From Bacteroidales bacterium (lineage in GTDB: Bacteria; Bacteroidota; Bacteroidia; Bacteroidales; WCHB1-69), in assembly GCA_017617445.1 (NCBI GenBank), contig JAFZWE010000037.1, positions 46,705 to 110,704 on the forward strand: DNA of 64,000 bases. The letters run 5' to 3'. Below the pieces are notes generated by a model. It was not told the DNA's origin. It did no database searches and was given only the letters and a program-made list of their open reading frames with translations. Positions within the stretch are counted from its first letter, which is position 1, and every line of letters starts with the position of its first letter. The position numbers and the translations under genes are program-made. Positions 52,774 to 61,108 of the stretch are shown piece after piece.

Positions 52774-55700
52774 TCAAGATTTGATAAATGTCTTTTTAGG
52801 AATAATGGAAACCGTCATCGGAAGTGTTTTAGGAAGCATGGAAATGAAGGTTTCAGGATCCACCCGCATCGTGTAGTCAAAAAAATCCAAATTGAATTCG
52901 TGCCCTTTGGCGATGATAGTGAAAACCACAGGCACCTTTCCAATATCGCGCTTCAGATTCCGGGCTTCCACTTCGGACTTGTTCACGCAATCCAGCAGAA
53001 TCCGAGCAAGATTTTCAGAAACATTCTGCACAGGGATGCTGACCTTAATCTCGTCACACACTTCAATATAAGCCTTTTGCATCGACATCACAAAATTGTG
53101 TTTCAGGGTGCAGCGCTTGTTGGCGACGTCCCGTTGAAAGCCGCGCTCCGTCACACGGAGAGAGAGGTAGAGGAACTCTCCTTCCCTACACAAGTGCTTG
53201 ATTTTTTGGTAATCGTCACCAAACAGCACCCATTCAAAAGTATTGTCATAGTCCTCCATCGTGATGACGCCATAAGTGCTACCGTTTTGGGAAAGGCGTT
53301 CCACAGCGGAGGTCACAAATACAGCCATGGTATAGCTCCGGTTCAGCTGGGAAGGCCATTTCTCACGGTCGATGATATCCGCCAGTGTGGAATTGGTGCA
53401 GCTGTTGATCAACAACTTGTATTGGTCCAGCGGGTGGCCGGAAATATAGAAACCGGCGATTTCCTTTTCACGGGTAAGCTGTTCAAAGGGAGACCACGGC
53501 GCGCAATCGGGCACCTCGGGATAGGCTGTCACCCCTACCTCATCCTCCGGAACCATGTCAAAAATGGAGATCTGGAGTTGCTTTGACTTGTCCTGGCTAC
53601 GAAGGCCATACGCCATCAGCTTGTCCATGAAAACCTTGTGTTCCTTGTCCTCCGCAAAGAATTGGGCTCTGTGCATAGTACCCAGATTATCAAATGCGCC
53701 CACGGAAGCCATACTTTCAATGACACGGCGATTGCAGGAGCGCAAGTTGATTCGTTCCATAAAATCAAAAATGTTCTTGAACTTTCCATTGGCGTTGCGT
53801 TCAGCGATCATGTCAGCGACAGCGGAAGCCCCTACCCCTTTGAGGGCGGCCAAGCCGAAACGGATGGCTCCATCCTTATTGACCGTGAACTCCAGCTCTG
53901 ATTCGTTGACATCTGGCGGAAGCACCGGAATGTTGAAATTGGAGGCTTCTTCAATCAATTCAGAGACCTTCTTCAGGTCATTGATTTCAACCGTGAGGTT
54001 AGCTGCCAAAAACTCTGCCATGTAATTTGCTTTCAACCAAGCCGTCTGATAAGAGACGAAGGCATAACAGGTGGCATGGGACTTGTTGAAAGCGTAGGAG
54101 GCAAATTTTTCCCACTCCTGCCAAATATGGTCCAAGTCCTCCTTGCGATAGTCCTTCTGCGTACCCCCGTAGATAAATTTGGTTTTCAGGTCATTCATCA
54201 AATCTATCTTCTTCTTACCCATAGCCTTACGAAGGGTATCTGCTTGACCGCGGGTAAAGTCGGCGAGCAATCGTGAGAGGAGCATCACCTGTTCCTGGTA
54301 AACAGTGATGCCGTATGTCTCGTTCAAAATCTGTCCCATTTCCGGAATGGGATAGATGATTTTTTCGCGTCCGTTTTTCCGGGCGATGAAGGAAGGGATA
54401 TTGTCCATCGGGCCCGGCCGATAGAGCGACACCATAGCGATGATATCCTCAAAGCAGTCCGGTTGCAGCTCGCGGAGGTATTTGCGCATTCCAGCACTTT
54501 CAAACTGGAAGATAGCAGTAGTTTCTCCGTTTTTGAAAAGTTGGTAAGTTTTGGCGTCATCCAGCGGGATATCGTCAATTTCAATATCAATGCCCTGGCT
54601 TTTTTTGATATTGTTGAGTGCGGAGGTGATGATGTCCAAGGTTTTGAGGCCGAGGAAGTCCATTTTCAGCAGACCGGCCTCCTCAACGAGGGAGCCCTCA
54701 TACTGGGTGACCATGGTGTCGGAATTTTTGGAAGTGGCCAGCGGGATGCAGTCGAAGAGGTTGTCCCGCCCGATGATCACGCCACAGGCATGGACGCCCG
54801 TACCACGGAGGGTCCCTTCCAATTTCAAGGCAAATTCCAGAGTTTCGCGCACATTTTTATTGCCGTTTTCCAACTGGTATTTCAAATCCGGGGTAGTCTC
54901 AATGGCTTTGGAAAGAGTGATTTTGGGATCATCCGGCATCATTTTGGTGAGATGGCGGCTCTCCTCCACCGTGAGGTTGAGTGCACGTGCGCAGTCGCTG
55001 ATGGCGGTACGTCCCTTCATTTCCATCAGTGTCACAATGACGGCCACTTTCTCCTTTCCATATTTCTGGCTCACATATTCAATGGTTTTCGCGCGGCCGG
55101 TGCTGTCCATGTCAATATCCATATCGGGCAGCGAGATACGGTCCGGATTCAGGAAACGCTCAAAAAGGAGGTCATACTTGATCGGGTCGACATTGGTGAT
55201 ATGGAGGCAGTAGGCGATGGCAGAGCCGGCGGCGGAGCCACGACCGGGGCCGAAACGGATCCCGTTCTTCTTGCCAGCCTGGATGAAGTCAAGCACGATG
55301 AGGAAATAGCCGGGATACCCCATTTTTCCAACGGTTTCCAGCTCAAACAGCAACCGTTCCCTTATCTCCCCGCTGTAATTCTCTCCCCAGCGCTGGCGGG
55401 CGCCCACCCAGGTGAGATAGCTGAGGTAGTCGAACTCATCGGTAAGCTGGAGTTTCTCCACTTTCCGGAGCGGCTCTATGAAGTCCTGGCGGCAGGCCGC
55501 GTACTCCGAGGTATTCCGATAATCGGACGGCACCTCAAAACGGGGCAGTGTGGGTTCATGCTTCAGGGAGAAGGACTCCACCTTGTCGGCCACATGCTGT
55601 GTGTTGGAGAGGGCCTCGGGATGGTCTGCAAAAAGCTCCTCCATTTCAGCGATCGTCCGCAAATACTCTTCTCCGGAATAGGCCATGCCGTTGTCGGAAT

Positions 55701-56484
55701 CCTCATCTTGGGCGATGGCAGAAGCGGGGACATACTCCTTGCGGGTATTGATGCATATCAGCATCTTGTGTGTCTCATAGTCCTCCTTATTGACAAAATG
55801 GACGTCATTGGTCGCGATGCAGCGCACCCCGTATTTCTCAGCCAGCTGGAGCAGGGCCACATTGACCATCTTCTGCTCTTTGTGTCCATTGCGCTGAAGT
55901 TCGATATAATAGTCATTGCCATAGATGGACTTGAACTCCTCCACCACTTTTCCTGCGGCTTCCAGGTCCAGGTGTTCCGGCACGGTTCCATCGGTCATGG
56001 AGGGGTTGTGGGCCATAATCACTTGGGGAAGCTCCCCACCGAGGCAGGCAGAGCATGCGATGATACCTTCCGAATACTGACGCATGATCTCCTTGTCAAT
56101 ACGCGGGGTGTAATACATTCCCTCCGTCCATCCGAGTGATACCAGGTGGCTGAGGTTGCGGTAGCCAATCATGTTTTTGGCCAGCAGCACCAGATGGTGC
56201 CCGCTACGGTCGGCCTTCACCTCCTTGCGCTTGTTCAGGCGGCCTTCCCGCGCCACATACACCTCACAGCCGATAATGGCCTTGAACGGGTCGTCCTTAT
56301 GGTTCTTGTTGAATTTTTCCACCTCACCCACAAAAGTGTAGATGCCGTACATGTTCCCGTGGTCGGTCACTGCCATGGCGCGCTGTCCGTCCTTATACGC
56401 CTTTTCAATCAAATCGGGGATGCGTGCCAAGCCATCCAGAATGGAGTATTGCGTATGCACGTGAAGGTGAGTAAAATTGCTCAT
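52774..56484 (-). CDS. dnaE: DNA polymerase III alpha subunit
   Basis: The main replicative polymerase, 1,236 residues from the ATG at 56484. The N-terminal PHP domain begins FTHLHVHTQYSILDGLARIP. The polymerase core contains FGPGRGSAAGSAIAYCLHIT and the catalytic Asp motif LPDMDIDMDSTGR near residues 450-460. The tandem helix-hairpin-helix/beta-binding region (AALKGVGASAVADMI) and an OB domain (SYTMAVFVTSAVERLSQNGS) complete the DnaE1-type order. The in-frame extension to 56529 crosses the promoter box and is rejected. It is a single gene, not part of an operon. Confidence 0.97.
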   Translation of the reverse strand: MSNFTHLHVHTQYSILDGLARIPDLIEKAYKDGQRAMAVTDHGNMYGIYTFVGEVEKFNKNHKDDPFKAIIGCEVYVAREGRLNKRKEVKADRSGHHLVLLAKNMIGYRNLSHLVSLGWTEGMYYTPRIDKEIMRQYSEGIIACSACLGGELPQVIMAHNPSMTDGTVPEHLDLEAAGKVVEEFKSIYGNDYYIELQRNGHKEQKMVNVALLQLAEKYGVRCIATNDVHFVNKEDYETHKMLICINTRKEYVPASAIAQDEDSDNGMAYSGEEYLRTIAEMEELFADHPEALSNTQHVADKVESFSLKHEPTLPRFEVPSDYRNTSEYAACRQDFIEPLRKVEKLQLTDEFDYLSYLTWVGARQRWGENYSGEIRERLLFELETVGKMGYPGYFLIVLDFIQAGKKNGIRFGPGRGSAAGSAIAYCLHITNVDPIKYDLLFERFLNPDRISLPDMDIDMDSTGRAKTIEYVSQKYGKEKVAVIVTLMEMKGRTAISDCARALNLTVEESRHLTKMMPDDPKITLSKAIETTPDLKYQLENGNKNVRETLEFALKLEGTLRGTGVHACGVIIGRDNLFDCIPLATSKNSDTMVTQYEGSLVEEAGLLKMDFLGLKTLDIITSALNNIKKSQGIDIEIDDIPLDDAKTYQLFKNGETTAIFQFESAGMRKYLRELQPDCFEDIIAMVSLYRPGPMDNIPSFIARKNGREKIIYPIPEMGQILNETYGITVYQEQVMLLSRLLADFTRGQADTLRKAMGKKKIDLMNDLKTKFIYGGTQKDYRKEDLDHIWQEWEKFASYAFNKSHATCYAFVSYQTAWLKANYMAEFLAANLTVEINDLKKVSELIEEASNFNIPVLPPDVNESELEFTVNKDGAIRFGLAALKGVGASAVADMIAERNANGKFKNIFDFMERINLRSCNRRVIESMASVGAFDNLGTMHRAQFFAEDKEHKVFMDKLMAYGLRSQDKSKQLQISIFDMVPEDEVGVTAYPEVPDCAPWSPFEQLTREKEIAGFYISGHPLDQYKLLINSCTNSTLADIIDREKWPSQLNRSYTMAVFVTSAVERLSQNGSTYGVITMEDYDNTFEWVLFGDDYQKIKHLCREGEFLYLSLRVTERGFQRDVANKRCTLKHNFVMSMQKAYIEVCDEIKVSIPVQNVSENLARILLDCVNKSEVEARNLKRDIGKVPVVFTIIAKGHEFNLDFFDYTMRVDPETFISMLPKTLPMTVSIIPKKTFIKS

Positions 56485-56518
56485 TTTCAAAATATTAGTA
56501 TAAACAAATCCAACTTTG

Positions 56519-56526
56519 CAAAGGTA
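56519..56526 (-). promoter_or_regulatory. Bacteroidota -7 promoter box, dnaE
   Basis: TACCTTTG on the minus strand, 34 bases before the ATG ending at 56484. Confidence 0.5.
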
Positions 56527-56621
56527 CACATTTATTTGTTATAACCGGATTCCCTACCGGCACATCTGAAAGATTTTTTGAAAAAAAAAGCCCCTAATGC
56601 TGTAAACTTGCAACTTAATCG

Positions 56622-56629
56622 TATCTTTG
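56622..56629 (+). promoter_or_regulatory. Bacteroidota -7 promoter box, small barrel gene
   Basis: TATCTTTG matches TAnnTTTG and lies 19 bases before the ATG at 56649. Confidence 0.5.
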
Positions 56630-56648
56630 CCGCCGTTTTTCGGACAAC

Positions 56649-57473
56649 ATGAAAAAGTTTACAATCACCCTATTGATACTCTTTCTGTGCACCGCAGGTT
56701 TCTCACAGCGGTTCATTGGCACCGTCATCTTTGGCGGGAACGCCACCCAAGTGAATGGCGACCAGGTGGCAGGATTTTACAAATTCGGAGTGAATGCCGG
56801 CATGTCGGTGTCGCTCCCATTGGACAACCAGTTCCGTTGGTTCGGAACGATCGAGCTGTTATACAGCCAAAAAGGGGCCTATCAGTCGGCCGAACGCGCC
56901 AATGCCATCGGCAATGTATATGGGCTCTCTCCTAACCACAGCCTGATTTGGCACAATGAGAACCGCAACCTGGGGTTCAATGACAAGATCAAGTACAAGT
57001 TGGTGCTTGACTATGTGGAGGTTCCTGTGGTTTTCCACTATGAAGATCCTCGTTCCGGATGCTCTCTCGGAGCCGGTTTTGCCTGGGGGCGGCTCGTCAG
57101 GGCAAAAGAGATTGAAAACGGATGGACCACCACCACCACTGTCAGATCTGGCATGTACCACCGCAACGACTGGAGTGTCGTTGCCGATGCACGGGTTCGG
57201 TTGTACAAAGGTCTCCGTCTCGGATTTAGATTCCAGTATTCCATGGTGCCGCTCCGCGTCCGTCTTTTCAACCCCTTTGACATCAAAGAGGTGAACTCCA
57301 ACTCCAAAGAGGTGCAGAACGGCGAGATTTTGCGCAAACAGTACAACTACATGCTCACTCTGCGCCTGACCTATTCATTCAACGAGAAATTCATCTCCAA
57401 TCCGGAATATGTACCCGGCGGCAAAAAGGGACCGAAATGGGTGCACGACACCTCCAAAGGGTGGTATAGATAG
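56649..57473 (+). CDS. Porin-like outer-membrane beta-barrel protein
   Basis: A 274-residue protein with a signal peptide (MKKFTITLLILFLCTAGFSQ). About eight to ten barrel strands follow, such as FYKFGVNAGMSVSLPL, RWFGTIELLYSQKGAY, YVEVPVVFHYEDPRSGCSLG, WSVVADARVRLYKGLRLGFR and YMLTLRLTYSFNEKF. The plan matches the OMP_b-brl_2/PorT-like small barrels of Bacteroidota. PorT itself belongs to T9SS, but by eye I cannot tell it from general 'porin family' barrels. The C-terminal 25 residues (GGKKGPKWVHDTSKGWYR) extend past the last strand. It stands alone. Confidence 0.75.
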   Translation: MKKFTITLLILFLCTAGFSQRFIGTVIFGGNATQVNGDQVAGFYKFGVNAGMSVSLPLDNQFRWFGTIELLYSQKGAYQSAERANAIGNVYGLSPNHSLIWHNENRNLGFNDKIKYKLVLDYVEVPVVFHYEDPRSGCSLGAGFAWGRLVRAKEIENGWTTTTTVRSGMYHRNDWSVVADARVRLYKGLRLGFRFQYSMVPLRVRLFNPFDIKEVNSNSKEVQNGEILRKQYNYMLTLRLTYSFNEKFISNPEYVPGGKKGPKWVHDTSKGWYR

Positions 57474-57482
57474 GGAATCACG

Positions 57483-57863
57483 TTATTTTTCCAAAGAAAA
57501 CATTTGGCGGATGCACTTTTCATCCTCCGAAATCTGGCTGACAAGTTCCTTTTCGGAGGAGAACCGGCGTTCCTCTCGGACTTTGCCCACCACCATGAAG
57601 GCCAGTTCCATGCCATACAGATCCCCGGCATAATCCAGCAGATGAATCTCCACTGTCGGCGAAATCATTGACAACGTGGGGCGGGTGCCGACATACAGCA
57701 TAGCGGCATATTCCTGCAGATCCACGCGCACACGTGCCGCATAGACCCCGCTGGAACACGGGAAAGGCGGGTGCACAGCCGACATGTTGGCCGTGGGATA
57801 GCCGAAAGTGCGGCCTTTCTGCAAGCCGCGGCAAACCTTACCTTTAAACCAGATGTCTTCCAT
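57483..57863 (-). CDS. Stand-alone riboflavin kinase domain
   Basis: A 126-residue protein matching only the C-terminal kinase half of RibF, which makes FMN from riboflavin and ATP. FKGKVCRGLQKGRTFGYPTAN (7-27) holds the GRxxGxPTAN nucleotide/Mg site, GVYAARVRV (39-47) is the next strand, and TVEIHLLDYAGDLYGMELAF (69-88) holds the catalytic Glu. The FAD-synthetase (adenylyltransferase) half is missing, and a TAA stop lies 7 codons upstream in frame. The whole six-stranded domain appears present, so it may be active. Alternatively it is the stranded 3' end of a broken ribF. It lies 9 bases from the convergent barrel gene. Confidence 0.85.
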   Translation of the reverse strand: MEDIWFKGKVCRGLQKGRTFGYPTANMSAVHPPFPCSSGVYAARVRVDLQEYAAMLYVGTRPTLSMISPTVEIHLLDYAGDLYGMELAFMVVGKVREERRFSSEKELVSQISEDEKCIRQMFSLEK

Positions 57864-57926
57864 CTTCCTACTGACAAAGCCTTATGTCCCAAATGGAGTG
57901 AATTGCTCACCAAGACATGGGAACTT

Positions 57927-57965
57927 GAAAAAAAATAAAAGGGCCCACCTGACGGGTAAGCCCTT
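57927..57965 (-). terminator. Intrinsic terminator of the tRNA cluster
   Basis: AAGGGC/GCCCTT stem (57960-57965 with 57939-57944) plus an inner ACC/GGT pairing. On the minus strand it is followed by a T-rich run, 13 bases after tRNA-Arg. Confidence 0.8.
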
Positions 57966-57978
57966 ACATTTTCTGTTG

Positions 57979-58052
57979 TGATTCCGCCGCGATTCGAACG
58001 CGGGACCTACTGCTTAGAAGGCAGTTGCTCTATCCAGCTGAGCTACGGAACC
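57979..58052 (-). tRNA. tRNA-Arg(TCT)
   Basis: A 74-base cloverleaf on the minus strand. The acceptor pairs GGTTCCG with CGGAATC (one G-T), the D arm is GCTC/GAGC, the anticodon stem ACTGC/GCAGT holds loop CTTCTAA with anticodon TCT (reads AGA), and the T arm is CGCG-type with TTCGAAT. The discriminator is A and the 3' CCA is not encoded. It is the last of three tRNA genes before the terminator. Confidence 0.95.
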
Positions 58053-58060
58053 CTGCATTT

Positions 58061-58136
58061 TGGTCGGGATAGCCAGACTCGAACTGACGACCTCTTGCTC
58101 CCAAAGCAAGCATACTACCAACTGTACTATATCCCG
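58061..58136 (-). tRNA. tRNA-Pro(TGG), CCA encoded
   Basis: A 76-base tRNA on the minus strand starting with C as usual for tRNA-Pro. The acceptor CGGGATA pairs fully with TATCCCG. The anticodon stem CTTGC/GCAAG holds loop TTTGGGA with anticodon TGG (reads CCN). The T loop is TTCGAGT. The 3' CCA is encoded at 58063-58061, unlike its two neighbours. Confidence 0.95.
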
Positions 58137-58239
58137 TTTTGGGGCTGCAAAATCCTCCTTTTTACAACATGTCAAAGACTGTCACAGAACGTTTTTTCTT
58201 TGGCATAAAAAAACGCTGAAGACTTTCCAACGTTCCCTG

Positions 58240-58311
<72 letters not shown>

Positions 58312-58321
58312 AAATCGGCTG

Positions 58322-58350
58322 CAAAAATACAACTTTTTTTCAATTTTCAA
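58322..58350 (-). promoter_or_regulatory. Promoter of the tRNA-Met-Pro-Arg cluster
   Basis: TATTTTTG (58329-58322, minus strand) with TTG (58350-58348) 18 bases upstream. It starts 11 bases before tRNA-Met. Confidence 0.55.
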
Positions 58351-58396
58351 GAAACTGAGAAAAAAAATTTTTTCAGGATTCCTTTTATTTTTTTAC

Positions 58397-58404
58397 TAAC
58401 TTTG
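58397..58404 (+). promoter_or_regulatory. Bacteroidota -7 promoter box, ABC exporter operon
   Basis: TAACTTTG matches TAnnTTTG, 74 bases before the ATG at 58479. Confidence 0.45.
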
Positions 58405-58478
58405 CAAGTTTTATGTCAACATTGAATCGCAATACATATTATTGAAAATCAATTTATTGAAAACCATAATCCCACAGT

Positions 58479-59399
58479 ATGAAAGTACAATTACAAAGCA
58501 AAAAAAACTTTTTTCTCTTCACTGCCATTGTAATATGCCTTTTCATTTCGTGTAAAAAGGAGAAAAATCCCGCAGACGCATACGGCGTTTTTGAAGCCAC
58601 CGAGATCATCGTCTCGGCAGAAAACAACGGGAAATTGTTAGAATTCAACGTTGAGGAGGGTGCCACCTACCAAGCAGGCGACCTTTTGGGCTGCATTGAC
58701 ACTTCAGACCTCTGTCTGCAACGCCAGCAACTGGAGGCGTCCATCCGCTCTGCCATCGCCTCCCGGCCGGACATTCCCTCACAGTTGAACACGCTGGAAG
58801 CCCAGCTACAAACCCTGGAGAAAGAGCGCCTTCGCGTATCTACACTGGTGGAAGCCAACGCTGCCACCACCAAACAGTTGGACGATGTAGATGCACAAAT
58901 CCGCATCACCAAGAGCCAGATAGCGGCTACCAAGTCCACACTCAACACACAGTCGGCAGCCATCATGGAAAATGTAGAGGCCATGCGTTCACAGCTGGCC
59001 CGACTGAATAACGGCATTGAGAAATGCCGCATCACCGCACCGATCACAGGCACCGTGCTCAAAAAATTCATTGAAGCCAACGAGCTTGCCTACCAGGGGA
59101 AGCCCCTGTTCAAAATCGCAGATGTCACCAACATGTCCATCAAAGTGTATGTAAGCGAAGACATGCTGTCATCCATAAGAATGGGCCAGTCTGCAGAAAT
59201 CCATATTGATTCGGAAAACGGCCAGCAAAAAACCTACGAAGGAACGGTGCAATGGATTTCACAAAAAGCTGAATTCACCCCCAAGATGATTCAGACCAAA
59301 AAAGAGCGGGTGAACATGGTGTATGCCGTCAAGATCCGTTTCAAAAACGACGGCAGTGCTAAAATCGGGATGCCTGGCGATGTGATTTTCAAGAAATAA
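58479..59399 (+). CDS. HlyD-family membrane-fusion lipoprotein (YbhG/YhiI-like)
   Basis: A 306-residue periplasmic adaptor for the ABC exporter that follows. The signal peptide ends in FISC, so Cys27 would be lipidated. The mature protein shows the lipoyl half-motif (AENNGKLLEFNVEEGATYQAG), a coiled-coil hairpin of about 110 residues (LEAQLQTLEKERLRVSTLVE, then AEIRITKSQIAATKST-like heptads that read AQIRITKSQIAATKST here), the second lipoyl half (CRITAPITGTVLKKFIEANE) and a beta-barrel (NMSIKVYVSEDMLSSIRMGQ). Such adaptors link inner-membrane pumps to TolC-type outer channels; no TolC gene is in the window. Its stop overlaps the next start (TAATG). Confidence 0.9.
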   Translation: MKVQLQSKKNFFLFTAIVICLFISCKKEKNPADAYGVFEATEIIVSAENNGKLLEFNVEEGATYQAGDLLGCIDTSDLCLQRQQLEASIRSAIASRPDIPSQLNTLEAQLQTLEKERLRVSTLVEANAATTKQLDDVDAQIRITKSQIAATKSTLNTQSAAIMENVEAMRSQLARLNNGIEKCRITAPITGTVLKKFIEANELAYQGKPLFKIADVTNMSIKVYVSEDMLSSIRMGQSAEIHIDSENGQQKTYEGTVQWISQKAEFTPKMIQTKKERVNMVYAVKIRFKNDGSAKIGMPGDVIFKK

Positions 59400-60334
59400 T
59401 GGCCATGGCCCTGATTGAAGTCACACATTTGAACAAAGCCTACGGCAAAGTGAAGGCGCTACAGGATGTCAGCTTTGATGTCCATGAAAGTGAAGTGTTT
59501 GGCGTTGTCGGTCCCGACGGGGCAGGCAAATCCACCCTTTTCAACATCCTGACCACGCTCCTGCTTCCCGATTCGGGGAATGCCACAGTACTCCACCATG
59601 ATGTACGCACCGACTACCTTGAAATCCGCAAGCACATCGGGTATCTGCCAGGCACTTTCTCCCTTTATCCCGACCTGTCCGTGGAGGAGAACCTGGTCTT
59701 TTTTGCCACCATGTACCAGAGTGACATAGAGAAGAACATGCCACTCATCCTGCCCATCTGGCAGCAGCTGCTTCCTTTCAAGAAACGGCCTGCCGGAAAG
59801 TTGTCTGGCGGCATGAAGCAGAAACTTGCCCTCTGCTGCGCCCTCATTCACAAACCCACCCTCCTTTTTCTGGACGAGCCTACGACCGGCGTGGACCCGG
59901 TTTCCCGAAAAGAGTTCTGGGAGATCCTCAGGTCCATCAAGCAACAGGGAATCACCGTGGTCGTTTCCACACCATACATGGATGAAGCGACCCTCTGCGA
60001 CAGGATCGCCCTGCTGCAGAACGGCCAGTTTATCAAAATGGACACCCCACAAGCCATCATCAGCGATTTCCGGGGAACCCTTGTGTCTCTGCGCACGCCG
60101 GACATTTTCCGCCTGCACAAACTTCTGTCAAACGCCCCTTTCCGATGCACCTACTACCCCTACGGAGAACACATGCACATCATCCTTGAACAGCCATTGG
60201 AAGAACTGCTTCCCCAACTGAAACAGTTCCTTGACCAGCACCAAATACAATTCAGCCATATCCAACAAATCACGCCCAGTGTTGAAGACTGTTTCATAGA
60301 AATTGTCAAAAACAGCCACGCACAAAACCACTAA
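59399..60334 (+). CDS. ABC transporter ATP-binding protein, first of pair (YbhF N-half-like)
   Basis: A 311-residue ATPase of an ABC-2-type exporter. Walker A is GPDGAGKST (38-46), the signature is LSGGMKQKLALC near 137-148, and Walker B is LLFLDEPTTGVDP near 158-170. The D-loop and switch His region reads VVVSTPYMDEATLCDRIALL, with Thr-Pro-Tyr in place of the usual Thr-His. The C-terminal extension (about 225-311) is the regulatory tail of drug-type exporters. In E. coli YbhF this half and the next ATPase are one protein; here they are separate genes 11 bases apart. Confidence 0.92.
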   Translation: MAMALIEVTHLNKAYGKVKALQDVSFDVHESEVFGVVGPDGAGKSTLFNILTTLLLPDSGNATVLHHDVRTDYLEIRKHIGYLPGTFSLYPDLSVEENLVFFATMYQSDIEKNMPLILPIWQQLLPFKKRPAGKLSGGMKQKLALCCALIHKPTLLFLDEPTTGVDPVSRKEFWEILRSIKQQGITVVVSTPYMDEATLCDRIALLQNGQFIKMDTPQAIISDFRGTLVSLRTPDIFRLHKLLSNAPFRCTYYPYGEHMHIILEQPLEELLPQLKQFLDQHQIQFSHIQQITPSVEDCFIEIVKNSHAQNH

Positions 60335-60345
60335 CTCCCTGCCAC

Positions 60346-61104
60346 ATGAAACTCCCATTCCGGAAAACAGAAGCCATTGAAAGTCCTTACTCCATTGAAG
60401 TAAAGGAACTCACCAAGTGTTTTGGCAGTTTCACAGCAGTGGACCACATCTCATTTCAGGTCAAGAAAGGGGAAATCTTCGGTTTTCTTGGAGCCAACGG
60501 GGCTGGAAAAACCACAACCATCCGCATGTTGTGCAGTTTGTTGATGCCCACATCGGGACAGGCCACCATCGCAGGATATGACCTGGCCACCCAACACAAG
60601 ATGATCAAACGGAACATTGGCTACATGAGCCAAAAGTTCTCCCTTTACGATGACCTGACCGTCTTTGAGAACATGCAGATGTTCGGCACTATTTACAACA
60701 TTCCACGCAAAGAGCTGAAGGAACGGATTGCATCCAGCCTGGAGATGCTGAACCTGCAAGACCAGGCCAAAACCCTGGTCTATTCCATACCGCTGGGCTG
60801 GAAACAGAAACTGGCTTTCGCCACCGCCATACTCCACCGACCGAAAATCGTGTTTCTGGATGAACCCACCAGCGGCGTGGATCCCATTGTCAGACGCGAA
60901 TTCTGGGACCTGATTTATGCGGCAGCATCCAAAGGAGTGACCATCTTTGTAACTACCCATTACATGGACGAGGCTGAATATTGCGGCAGAATCTCCATCA
61001 TGTCCAATGGCCAACTCAAACTCATCGGCACCCCTTCTGAACTCAAAGAACGCATGGGCGTGGACTCCATTGAACAGGTATTTGTCAAATTTGTAGAAAG
61101 ATAG
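60346..61104 (+). CDS. ABC transporter ATP-binding protein, second of pair (YbhF C-half-like)
   Basis: A 252-residue ATPase. Walker A GANGAGKTT (49-57) and Walker B IVFLDEPTSGVDP near 168-180 are intact, and the switch TTHYMDEAEYC holds His. The signature site reads SIPLGWKQKLAF (147-158) where LSGGQ is normal, a change I also associate with the C-terminal half of YbhF-type proteins. ATP hydrolysis may therefore be asymmetric between the two subunits. It lies between the first ATPase and the two permeases, 4 bases before the next start. Confidence 0.92.
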   Translation: MKLPFRKTEAIESPYSIEVKELTKCFGSFTAVDHISFQVKKGEIFGFLGANGAGKTTTIRMLCSLLMPTSGQATIAGYDLATQHKMIKRNIGYMSQKFSLYDDLTVFENMQMFGTIYNIPRKELKERIASSLEMLNLQDQAKTLVYSIPLGWKQKLAFATAILHRPKIVFLDEPTSGVDPIVRREFWDLIYAAASKGVTIFVTTHYMDEAEYCGRISIMSNGQLKLIGTPSELKERMGVDSIEQVFVKFVER

Positions 61105-61108
61105 TCTC

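Noticed and set aside
54463-56139. 558-codon plus-strand open frame antisense to dnaE
   Set aside because: The minus strand holds a complete, motif-rich DnaE. The plus-strand translation shows no family motif.
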